The translations under genes were made by a program, and so were the position numbers. Shown piece by piece: positions 1 to 9,288 of a stretch of DNA of 64,000 nucleotides; the stretch's first letter is position 1, and each line of letters begins with the position of its first letter. The DNA is from Bombardia bombarda. Its lineage: Eukaryota; Ascomycota; Sordariomycetes; Sordariales; Lasiosphaeriaceae. Location of the stretch: assembly GCA_030512295.1 (NCBI GenBank), contig JAULSR010000001.1:6161001-6225000 (forward strand), read 5' to 3'. The notes beneath the pieces were generated by a model. It made no database searches. It was not told the DNA's origin and saw only the letters and a program-made list of their open reading frames with translations.

Positions 1-973
1 CCTTGGCGATCTGCACAACGCTGCGCCTCGTCACACCATCCAGAATAAGACGGTCATCCAACGGCGCCGTGATGAGCTGCAGCTTACCGCCCTCGCTCTC
101 CTTTGCGCGCCAGACCATGAAGAAGTTGCTCGCGCCCGCCTCAGTGCAGTAGCCCTCGGGCCCGTACAGCCACAGAATCTGCCCAAAGCCGCGCTCCTTG
201 GCCTCCTGCGTCGCCAGCAAGCTGGGGCCGTAGTTGGCGCCGACCTTGGCGTACCCGAATCCGCCGACCCAGGCGCGCACCATGTCCTCGGGGTTGGTGT
301 GCAGGCGCATGCCGCCCTGGGGCAGGTCGAGGCGGGGCATGAAGCTGGCCGTGATGAAGAGGAGGGCCTCCTTGGGGGCCTGGACGCCGAGCTGGGGCTG
401 GGTGCCGATCATGGCGGGGCGCAGGTAGAGGAAGGAGCCGGGGCGGCTGCGGGGCAGCCACTTGGGGCCGTCCTGGGCGACGAGCGCGAGGATCAGCTTC
501 TCGAGCTCCTTGGGCTCGAAGCCGGGCAGCGAGATGCGGAGGGTGGACATGAGCATGCGCTTGGCGTTCATGTCGGGGCGGAACAGGCGCAGCTTGCCGT
601 CGAAGCCGCGGTAGGCCTTGAGGCCCTCGAAGCACTCGGTCGCGTAGTGCAGGACCGAGGCCGTGGGCATCAGGCTGAGCGGGCCGTAGGGCACCATCTC
701 GGGCTTCTCCCAGCCGGAAGCGGCCTTCCACTTGCAGGTGATCATGTGGTCGGTGCAGATGGTCTCGAGACCGGCGTTGGCTTCGGCCTCGGTCGGCACC
801 TCGCGGGCTGTGGAGTCGGCATACTGGAAGGTGAGCTTGGAGGCGTCGAGTAGCTGGAGCGGTTGGGCGGCGTGTCCGTTTGTGTGGCCGTTGGTCTTGC
901 CGTTGGGTTGGGCGGCGGCCCAGTGATCGAGCCCGGCCTGGGTGAGGTTTACGTCTTGTGTTTGAGCACCCAT
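1..973 (-). CDS. Branched-chain amino acid aminotransferase (BCAT), C-terminus cut by window edge
   Basis: Class IV PLP-dependent aminotransferase that interconverts leucine, isoleucine and valine with their 2-oxo acids, using glutamate/2-oxoglutarate. ATG at 973; the frame stays open for 324 codons to the window edge with no intron seen, so only the last part (roughly 60-100 residues by family length) is missing. Visible family blocks are YGPLSLMPTASVLHYATECF, FEGLKAYRGFDGKLRLFRP, SRPGSFLYLRPAMIGTQPQL and GYAKVGANYGPSLLATQ. The Lys in AKVGANY (codon 243) is the expected Schiff-base lysine. The first 40 residues are rich in Gln, Asn, Gly and His (KTNGHTNGHAAQP) and do not look like a mitochondrial presequence, so a cytosolic isoform is inferred. 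Family call is firm; the choice of isoform is not. Confidence 0.95.
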   Translation of the reverse strand, partial: MGAQTQDVNLTQAGLDHWAAAQPNGKTNGHTNGHAAQPLQLLDASKLTFQYADSTAREVPTEAEANAGLETICTDHMITCKWKAASGWEKPEMVPYGPLSLMPTASVLHYATECFEGLKAYRGFDGKLRLFRPDMNAKRMLMSTLRISLPGFEPKELEKLILALVAQDGPKWLPRSRPGSFLYLRPAMIGTQPQLGVQAPKEALLFITASFMPRLDLPQGGMRLHTNPEDMVRAWVGGFGYAKVGANYGPSLLATQEAKERGFGQILWLYGPEGYCTEAGASNFFMVWRAKESEGGKLQLITAPLDDRLILDGVTRRSVVQIAK

Positions 974-2037
974 TGTAGAGTTTTGAACTGGTCTGTGAAA
1001 GGAGAAAGCAAGCGGCTTGGAAGTGCGCAGTAGCCTGGTACGTAGGTAGTCTGGTAGAACCAGGGCGTTGCTTCTCGGGTTGGAGACGGGTAGATGGACG
1101 GCTTGGCCAGGGGATCGGACAAAGGGAGGGGCAATGTGTTTGGGTATGTATTCAAGAAGAAATCTACGAAAATCAAAGGACGAGAACCGGGGCCAGAGAA
1201 GGAGTCACACAAAACCGGCACCCCCTAAGGTTTAATGGTGCCGGGTAGACACATGGTTTGTGGTGGCGGCCAGCCGAGTCCACCGCACTGGGGGCCAACC
1301 TAGACAAGGCCCTGGGCAGGGGGCCGACCAGGTGACCAATTGGCCAATGGAGCATGTCCCTTGTCAGGCGGAGGGCGTACATTTGGACATGTTTCCTGTC
1401 AAGCAAGGACTGTTCGGGAAGCGATCGAAGCGATGGGAAAACTTGGCTTGCTTGGCTTGCTTGGCCCAGATTGGCGGACACGGTCTGAGGCTCCATATGG
1501 CTCGGTATGGATAGGATCTAGGATCGCGCATCATGGCTGACGAGAGCCGGGGATAGGCGAGCGCGTCCTCATTGTCTCACTCGCCGTCCTATTCGTACCC
1601 AGCCTTGAGCCAGTTTCGGTACCCCGATAATATAACTCCTAAAAGAGACCCGACATCATGGTTGCCATAAACGCTTACCTGCAGATTGGTGCGTGGGGTG
1701 GCTATCACCATCATGCTGCTTTCCGAGTGCCGGACTCTTGAGATGGAGGGGTCGGCGGCGCGGGCGGTGAAACCTTAGGGCCTCTTCCACAATCTGCCTC
1801 TCTCATGAAAGAGAACTCCTGACTCGCCCGTCGTGGGGACGTGATGGGTCTATGAAGAGACTCATCACCTCGACATTGTGGAACCGGGCGACTGAACAAG
1901 CGAGCATCACGGCTTTGCGAATCTGTTCTGGCCGAAGTCGCAACCGGGCGAGATAAAACCCGTGTTATTGAAAGTACAGATTTTGACGTCTAGCTCCAAA
2001 AAAAAGGTTCCGACGACAGAATTGGCGAGACCAAAAA

Positions 2038-2046
2038 CCCTAACCC
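2038..2046 (-). promoter_or_regulatory. Telobox-like element (GGGTTAGGG on minus strand)
   Basis: The plus strand reads AAAAACCCTAACCCAAA, one and a half TTAGGG units, about 1.07 kb upstream of the BCAT start. TTAGGG-type boxes can bind Myb-domain telobox proteins. Any function here is inference, since a 9-nt match can arise by chance. Confidence 0.25.
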
Positions 2047-2805
2047 AAATCGTCACCGCCTTCCTAGTTTAGCTAGATGGCTGCAGGAAGGATTACCGAA
2101 CCTTGGGGATATTTCAGAGAACTGAATTCAGTATCGAGCGTTAGCAAACCGTCCCAGAGTCACCAAAGCATGCGCGGGGGAGCCACTTTTCTTGCCATCT
2201 GATGCGCCAAATATCGTAGCGCATCTAGGTTTATCTTCAGGCTTCCAATTGCAAGGGCACGTTGCACATTAGCAAGCCAGCAAGCGTCGACGTTGGCGTA
2301 TGCGATGCCGGGCGTAAAGGCGGAATCAAAGGGGTTGACGTCGATTGGGCCGCAGATAGCCGTTACACGAGCGCACTCCTCGGTACGAGAGCGTGCTTGG
2401 AGGGGTGTGCTGTATCCCACTTGGCCACCATCAATGAGATCAAAGAAAACCGTTCTCGTAGTGCAGCTCCGTGAAGCTCGGCGCGGCGGACTTGTCTTCC
2501 TCGCCAATCAGAGCTTATCTCATTACCGCCAAGAGATGACCGGGCGTGGGGAGTCTCGGTCGCCGTGTCTTGCACCTCAACTCAGCATCGACGTAGGACA
2601 AAGGCAGCCTCACACTTATTAAACCCCCGCTGACCTTATGTGGGATTTGTTTTTGACAGGGGTACCATCTCCGAGTGGCTGTCAGCCATTCTGCTTCTCG
2701 GGTGGGTTGGTAGGAAAGCGTATGCTTCCTCGAGAGCCGCCGCCCGCGCGCGGCACTGAGATGCAAATGGAAGACTTTAAGATGATGCACTGAGGGCGCT
2801 GAAGA

Positions 2806-2835
2806 GGGTGGGAAGGGTGGGAAGGGTGAGAAGGG
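2806..2835 (+). other. Potential G-quadruplex motif
   Basis: Six GGG triplets lie on the plus strand. The first five are separated by loops of 1, 2, 1 and 2 nt (GGGTGGGAAGGGTGGGAAGGG is the core pattern, at 2806-2826). Such short loops fit the classic intramolecular quadruplex consensus. It sits mid-intergenic, about 1.2 kb upstream of the 4015 start codon. Confidence 0.5.
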
Positions 2836-3888
2836 AGTGGTCTGCACGGAGAGCCTCCCTCGATCGGGCTTGTTCTGGCCCCGTGCCACCAGCTCGTGAT
2901 CATCGATCGGTAAAGGAAGGCGCGCCCAGTATCCAACACCCACCTACCCAGGTCAATTTGGTCAGGGAGGTGAGGAAAAGTAAGGAAGGCGCGACTAACT
3001 TAGAAACTTTGTCCGAAACCTGCAAAAAGATTGTCATCGAGATCTGGTCTTGGAGATCGGACTGGCATTTACGCGAATAGCTTCGCTTCCACGTCAACGT
3101 TGCCATAAATAAATAACCGCCATCAGACCCAACTGCCCGCCATCAACGTCGTCGCCTCTCAGCACCACAAAGAGGGCTTCCACGTGGATTTTTCTCCATA
3201 CTTGGGTCAATCACAACCGTAGCCCGACCCTCGGCGCGACCATATCGGACCAGTAGTGTTCGAGATTCCGTGTCCGTCCGTCATCAATGTTTTGCCTGTG
3301 GTCGCATCCCGGCGTGACACGATGTCAAAGTCGGGTCGGACACGGACGTGTCAGGGCCGCCCAACGCCTTCTTCGACGAACCACTGCCGTGGCATTGGTG
3401 CTCCGCACCCGGAACAGGATTTCCAGTATAATTCTGGCCTCTATCGGCAGGGCATGCGGACCGCCGGCCGTGATTGGGGCTGCTCAGTAACTGGTCCGAA
3501 TATTTCTCTCGACTTGATTTGGTCGTCGCAAAGGATGGTGACGTCTGAAGACTGGCAAAACAAGCATGTCTTGTCTAGGGAGACTTCCGCACATCATTCA
3601 GGCCGTGGGCCTTTCTTGTTTTCTTGCGGTTAAATGGCTGTCCGTCATCTAGTGATGCCAGATGGCAAGCGCAAGCAAGCGCAGGCACGATGCTACATGG
3701 ATGCATCCTGCCGCCGTGATTGGATCGCGCAGTATCGCGAAGTTGAGGGGGAGTTTTGGCCCAACTTGCCTGAACCCCAACCCCCAAATCCAACCGCTGG
3801 CAGCCTGCCACAGAGCACACATACGAGCACACATAGCAGCCAGATAGCACATACATGGTCCGTTCCTACTGTGAGACCGGCTGCAGTC

Positions 3889-3896
3889 TATTTATA
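3889..3896 (+). promoter_or_regulatory. TATA-like box of the 4015-6075 gene
   Basis: TATTTATA followed by CCCCTTATACC lies about 120 nt upstream of the start codon at 4015, a plausible TATA distance if the 5' UTR is 80-90 nt. No initiator can be assigned by eye. Confidence 0.35.
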
Positions 3897-4014
3897 CCCC
3901 TTATACCTTTCAATCGTATAATCTGCACCGCTTATTGACTTATGGTGTTGTTATTTGGCTAAGCGTTTTCTGTTTTATCAACCTCCTTATCCCTACCGGT
4001 AAAGGCGCGCGGCC

Positions 4015-6075
4015 ATGTCGAAGGAACCGAAGGAGCCGAGGGAGCCAAAGCATCGAGTCGAAGGCCTTCGCCAGCCGCAAAGAAAAGATTCCCTCTCCTC
4101 CGTCCTCTCGTGGGCCGGCTTACAAGCCAAGCCCAGCCCGCCTAGGACGCCCACGAGCAGCTCGTCGACCAGTCCGCAATCCTCTCAATCTTCCCCAGCC
4201 CAGGATATCTCAAAGTCACGCAGACACAGCCATGGCCCCGAGGCCAAAACGAAGGCACGTAGAACTTCAACTACATCTCGACGATTTTCGTTATCAAATC
4301 CAACGGGCACCGAGGAGGACTCTAGTACTAAAACAAAACGTGCGAAGACCGCTTCAACATTGGTGGACTCAAAATCCCCATCTGATGGTTCATCAAGGAC
4401 GACCAGAAATGGCAGTGCAGATAAGATCAACAAGTTAGCACAAGAGGCTCCAGACGCTCGAAAGAAGGCCTCGAAGCAGCAACTCACCGCAGTCACGAGC
4501 CGAGACAAGTCTTCAAGGTAAACCATCAATGTGCTAATGATAGGAGAAGAGTAGTGACTGAGCGATATTAACCGTACTAACATGAGCCCATATAGCCAAC
4601 CTGAGCGGCCTATCTCCCCGAAACCCAAAGGGATTCTCCGCATCTCAAGTCCCGATGGATCCAGGCCTCCCAGACATATCGCTTCCTTTCCTGCCCCGAT
4701 CCCAACCCCGACCCCAGCCCCGGCCCCAGCCCCGGCCCCAAACCCCGATCTTGGACAACAGCCAGATAGTCCTGAGCCTCCACCGCTATCACCCCTCCAG
4801 CCTGATGTTCCCAGCACCACGCCAGACACCACGCCTATATCTCCGCCAACCTCGCCAATATCCAGACCTCTCTCCCCAGGCGCAACCGTGAGGTTCGCAA
4901 AAGCCACAATTCACCGAGTCGAGGTCGGACCAGGACGCCGCTTCATCCCCGTGAAGCGCAAGAGCAAGAGCACCATCACCTACATCGCACCGCTCGACCC
5001 CGGAACACAGAAAAGCGCACCCAAGGGCATGTTAGGCAGCCCCACCAAGCTTAGACGACATCAGGAGAACCAGGCGGCGATGGGTAGATACTGGCTCCGT
5101 ACAGAGGAGGAAGAGGCACAGTGGCGGGCAGACGCAGAGAGAAGGGCAGTCGAGGAGGCAGAGAAGTACCGCGCCGAACCTTCCAGCCCGCCGCCGTCGT
5201 CGGTCCTAGCGAGGTCACCAATCGGTGTCCCTGTGCCGGGAATCCAGAGTTTATCGTTCGCGGAGAGGGTTTCAGAGCTGGAAAAGCTGCCTTCGGTAGA
5301 AAACCTACCGGCGCTTGATAAGCTCGAAATTGAGGAGGCAGAGTCGGAGGATGAGGAGGCAACAGAAACGCCCGGGATGGGGGCGTTACTAGCGGACGAA
5401 GAAGATCCAGAGCCCACGACAACGACGGCAGCTGATGAATGGCCAGATGAGGCGCCAGTGGAAGTAATCGGGCTCGGTATTGAAGAAGCTGTACAGCCTA
5501 GGTCGGAGAAGGAGAGAGGGGAAACCGGGCAGTCAAAGGCAATGGAGCAGATCCTGGACACGATGCCTGACGTGGACACCATCAAACAAATAGGGGCACC
5601 GGCAGTTACGCAACAGAAAGCTACAACCTCAGCCCCCTCCAATATACCCACGGATAGACCAAGTCCAGCAGAAGCAGCAAGACAGACCCATACCCAGACA
5701 CAAACACAAACACAAACACATATACAGGGGCAGCAAAAGCAGACGGAAAAATCACAAAGACCTCCCTCAAGAGGGGCGCAGCAGGTACAACAGCCCAGAA
5801 CAGAAACTACGACAGGGTCCCAAACAAAACAGCAAGCAACGACAGATAAACGCCCAGAAGCCAGTTTAACCCCAGTCAGATCAAAGCCGCAGCCTACAAT
5901 ATCTATCGTGGAGACAACCAGGGAGAGATCGCGGTCAGAAAGAGGAGGTGGCGGAGGAGGAGGAGGAGGAAGCGAAAAGTCGAGTCCAACCAAGGCGAAC
6001 CATTTACATCTATCGAGGAGGCGGAGCAGAAGGAGTTTATTTGACGAGCATGACAACCATGGGATTACTGCATGA
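4015..6075 (+). CDS. Hypothetical low-complexity protein with one conserved core (660 aa)
   Basis: Exons 4015-4517 and 4596-6075. The 78-nt intron has donor GTAAAC, branch GTACTAAC and acceptor TATAG, and rejoins a Ser codon in frame. I do not recognise a named family. The N-terminal 250 residues are basic and Ser/Thr/Pro-rich with many RKxS-type sites, followed by a PTPAPAPAPAP run. From about residue 263 a compact segment begins (VRFAKATIHRVEVGPGRRF, then VKRKSKSTITYIAPLDPG). It leads into a charged helical stretch (GRYWLRTEEEEAQWRADAER) that looks like the conserved functional core. The C-terminal third holds acidic patches, a TQTQTQTQT run encoded by ACACAA repeats, and a poly-Gly run. 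Probably intrinsically disordered. It converges on the next gene with 635 bp between stops. Confidence 0.8.
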
Positions 6076-6590
6076 CTGATGTGGTGAAGCAAAAAGGAGG
6101 TTGCGTATGCGTATGTCTAAATGATTTATGATTTATGATTTATTGATGGAGTTCCGATTTATGGGAGGGAGAGTGGTCATACGAGCGAGCATACTAGCAT
6201 CCATGTAACTGAAGCAGAGGTGACTTTCTTTTCAACACAATCTGTTTGTTTGGTCTGCATACTTTCTCAACCTACTACATACCTACCTTCTAAAGGAGCC
6301 AGCAGTTTGATTGTATCTAATCTTCAACTTCATAATCCACCGTCTTGTCCTTTTCTTCATATCAAACAAAGCAGCAGGTATTGCTTAACCATCGACATTC
6401 GGTCCATCAGTCAACTGCACACACCAAGTAATGCAATTCCATCATCACACGCAACTACAAAATGATTCATGGTATCCTAAAGCAAGTAAAAATGCCACCC
6501 TATCCCACGAAACGCCAGACATCAGTCAAACAAACAAGGTAAAAATAACTAAAACAAAACAACCAAAAAAAGGCTCCCACGACTCCCAGC

Positions 6591-6636
<46 letters not shown>

Positions 6637-6710
6637 CGCCCTTTCTCCCCTTATACCACAACCCCTTCCTTCAAATTACCATCTCCCTCCATCACACATG
6701 ATGGCAACAT
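6076..6710. repeat. Convergent 3' region with (AC)n microsatellite
   Basis: Shared 3' flank of two convergent genes, with no coding potential seen. A dinucleotide AC run of about 37 nt covers 6598-6634. AT-rich ATGATTTATGATTTATGATT copies at about 6120-6140 may be in the plus-strand 3' UTR. Confidence 0.7.
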
Positions 6711-8210
6711 TCACATCAACCCCCCCAACACCACCTTCCCAATATTCGCCACCTCCGTCTTGGCCCCGCCTCGACTCGCGTCCTCAAACTCCTTGACGAC
6801 CCCCTGCACAATGATCTTGCGCAGCTTGCCGTCCGCCTTGCCAAACAGCTCGGCCACGACGCCGGTGCACTCGCGCGGCGTCGGCAGCAGCGTCAGCAGG
6901 CGCGCGTACGTGTCGACGAGCGTGTCGCACAGCGTCGCAAACGTCTCGAAGAAGTCCGGGTCGAAGGGCAGGCTCGGCGTCAGCAGGTGCGTGTACTCCT
7001 CGCCCGGCAGCAGGTCCGTCTCGGACGCGGCAAAACTAATAACGCTCGTCGACGAGGGCACCGTGCCGCCGCCTCCTCCTCCTACTCCGTCCCCTGCGGG
7101 AACAGCCGCGCTGGTGCCCCCGCTGTCGACGGGCTCGAGGGGGTAGCCGATGTCGTTGCCGGCGCCGCCGTTGGTGGTTGTGCCGGAGGAAGATGAGTTG
7201 ATGACGGTGGTGGCATTGCTGGAACGACGGGCTTTGGAGCTGGGGGCGGTGGCGCGCCGGAACATCTGGGGGATGCGGGCGCGGGACAGGGAGCTGGAGG
7301 AGGCGCCGCCGTGCTCCGAGTGCAGCTGCTGGAAGCTGTCGAATTCGGAGAGAAGGGCATTGAGGCTGCGGAGGAAGTCGGCGGGCGTGTTGGAGTTGAG
7401 GTCGACGACGGTGGGTAAGGAGAGGCCGAGGAGGAAGAAGTTTGTGGCGCGGCGGGCGAGCTTGCGGCTGTCGAAGTAGGGCATGCGCGCCAGGTCGGGC
7501 TTCTCGAAGAGGAGGGTGTTGAGCCAGTAGACGTGGCCTTCGTGGCTGTTGTGTTTTTTGTGAGTATCAGTGCCTTTGTTTTGTTTCTTGTCGTTTGTTT
7601 TCTTGGGGGATTAGAATGCTTACACTTTGCGGAGGTATTCCAGGGTCGCGATGCGCTTGTTGGCCGTGTCTTGGATGTGCTGGTGCACGACGCTCTGCTC
7701 GCTCGGCTGGCCCGTGGCGACGGCGGCGGGCGGGGCGAGCTGGCCGCCGGCGCTGACGGCGGAGTAGCCATTGACGGGGGTGGGTGTGTTCCGGCTCAAC
7801 ATGCTGGAGAAGCTGTAGTCGGCCGAGGCGGGCGAGTGGAGGGGGGCGTTGAAGTGTCCGTGGTCGGGCAGCGGTGGGACTCCCAACGAGGCGGACGAGG
7901 TATAATAAGAACGGGAGCTGGAGTGCGAGTGCGAGTGGGAATGAGAGTAGGAGCGGGAGTGGGAGGGGTGGTCAGCGATCAGCTGTTGCTGGCCTGACGC
8001 TGAAGCTGATGAAGATGCAAATGCGCCGCCATTGACTGCTGGCCCGGACGATGACGATGGATCTACTGCGTCTGCGCGGCGTTTCCCCTTGCTGGGCGAC
8101 GAGAGGGAGAGCGAAAAGGAGGCCTTGTGGCTGAAGGAGGGTTTTCGGTCGCGGTCGCGGTCGCGGTCACGGTCGGGATCTTTATGTAGGACGTTTGGTT
8201 GCCGGGGCAT
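6711..8210 (-). CDS. Conserved fungal protein of unknown function (473 aa)
   Basis: Exons on the minus strand are 8210-7624 and 7545-6711. The 78-nt intron (donor GTAAGC, acceptor ACAACAG) rejoins to read EYLRKVHEGHVYWLNTLL in frame, which supports the model. The N-terminal 170 residues are disordered, with DRDRDRDR and HSHSHSHS runs. A compact core follows from about residue 175 to 290: QDTANKRIATLEYLRKV, KPDLARMPYFDSRKLARR, TNFFLLGLSLPTVVDLNS, LLSEFDSFQQLHSEHGG. A Ser/Gly/Thr linker leads to a second helical domain near the C-terminus (LPFDPDFFETFATLCDTLVD, RLLTLLPTPRECTGVV, IGKVVLGGLM). The composition suggests an all-helical cytosolic protein. I cannot name the family with certainty and assign no function. 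Confidence 0.85.
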
Positions 8211-9288
8211 GTCTCTCTGGGTCTAGTCCAGCTGTTGTCTCACCCTGGATCCGTAAATTATTTGCTGGCGGCTCAGCTAGCAATTAATTGCGACTTTGCC
8301 CAAGGCACAAGGCTCGCTCGGCACTCCTAGTATAGTGCACCCTAATGGCCAGGAGGCATTTATGACAGACTGGAACGCTTGCGATTGGATTAGACCAATT
8401 CAGGGGTCGAGGGAGGGGTACGAGGGGTTGTTCGAAAGAGTCTTGGTCACTTGGGTTCTTCAGTATCGGTGATGCAGGCAAGATAGACAACCATAGGCAC
8501 ATGAAGATGATGGAGTGGAGAAATACATATGCCAACGGTGATGGCTGCTTTGTCGTCGATACTAATTCCCACTTCCCACCTCTGAGTCGCGGGGGTCCAT
8601 GATCGAAGGGGTCCAGCGCGAAGCGGCGGCAAGGTATCAGGGGCTTCCCTCCGTCTTTTAGTGCACGAGACGCCTTAACGCCGCGTTAGGTCCTTGCACC
8701 TCGACCTTTAACTCAACTGCATGCCTCAAGGCCGGGCGTTGATCAATCCGGGGCCCTTCCTCCCCGTGTCGACGTCACAACATTCAGCGGGGCTTACAGC
8801 GTTTTACACAAGCGCGTACTGTACAAAACACAGTACGTAACCTAAAAGTTCGCGCAAAGGCCTGGCTTCGCGTCATTGGGTCGGTCATTGGGTGCACCAC
8901 CAGCCACCGCCTTCCGTTTTGGGACGAAACTGGAACTGCCTGGGCATGAGCGCTTCCATGTTCTCAACGGTTCAAGGTCCCCACTCACGTACCACTCACT
9001 GCTCGAGCACTGCTGCGCCGAGCTCTCAGCTGTTTGTGCCTTCAACTGGGAGGCTCTATCCACAACTTTCCGCATCTGCATCCCTTTCAACTACAGCCAA
9101 AAAAAGTATCCCATTCACAACGTCTCTGCATTTGTTTCTATATGAGAATCCTCCATCGTCCCTCCTATAAGAATCCATCTCCACCAAATGCAGACCTTGC
9201 GCGACGCCTCCAGCCCACGTTGAATGACAACAGGCGCCATCATCGTGACCGACGTAGCGAGCGTTTCTCGGCTTAACTGGAGCGCAAG
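8211..9288. promoter_or_regulatory. Divergent promoter region
   Basis: 1.08 kb between divergent start codons at 8210 (minus) and 9289 (plus). No gene or RNA seen. It presumably carries both promoters; no specific factor site can be supported. Confidence 0.5.

Larger units (their letters stand above)
974..4014. other. Intergenic region between divergent BCAT and the 660-aa gene
   Basis: About 3 kb with no gene I can support. Short open frames occur on both strands (for example minus 2160-2507, plus 3256-3633) but lack family resemblance and plausible splice context. It holds a 9-nt tandem repeat (TTGCTTGGC units, about 1441-1465), a telobox-like CCCTAACCC at 2038-2046, a G-triplet cluster at 2806-2835, and a TATA-like TATTTATA at about 3889-3896. 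It must contain both promoters. Confidence 0.6.

Noticed and set aside
2160..2507. 115-codon frame on minus in the first intergenic region
   Set aside because: Some protein-like stretches, but it starts poorly, has no family match and no partner exon by splice signals.
5061..6092. 343-codon open frame on minus opposite the 660-aa gene
   Set aside because: Antisense to Ser/Glu/Thr-rich low-complexity coding sequence, giving Val/Cys/Ser runs with no domain; no sensible start context.
6598..6634. AC repeat as possible CRISPR or origin element
   Set aside because: Simple dinucleotide microsatellite with no spacer structure, in a eukaryotic 3' region.
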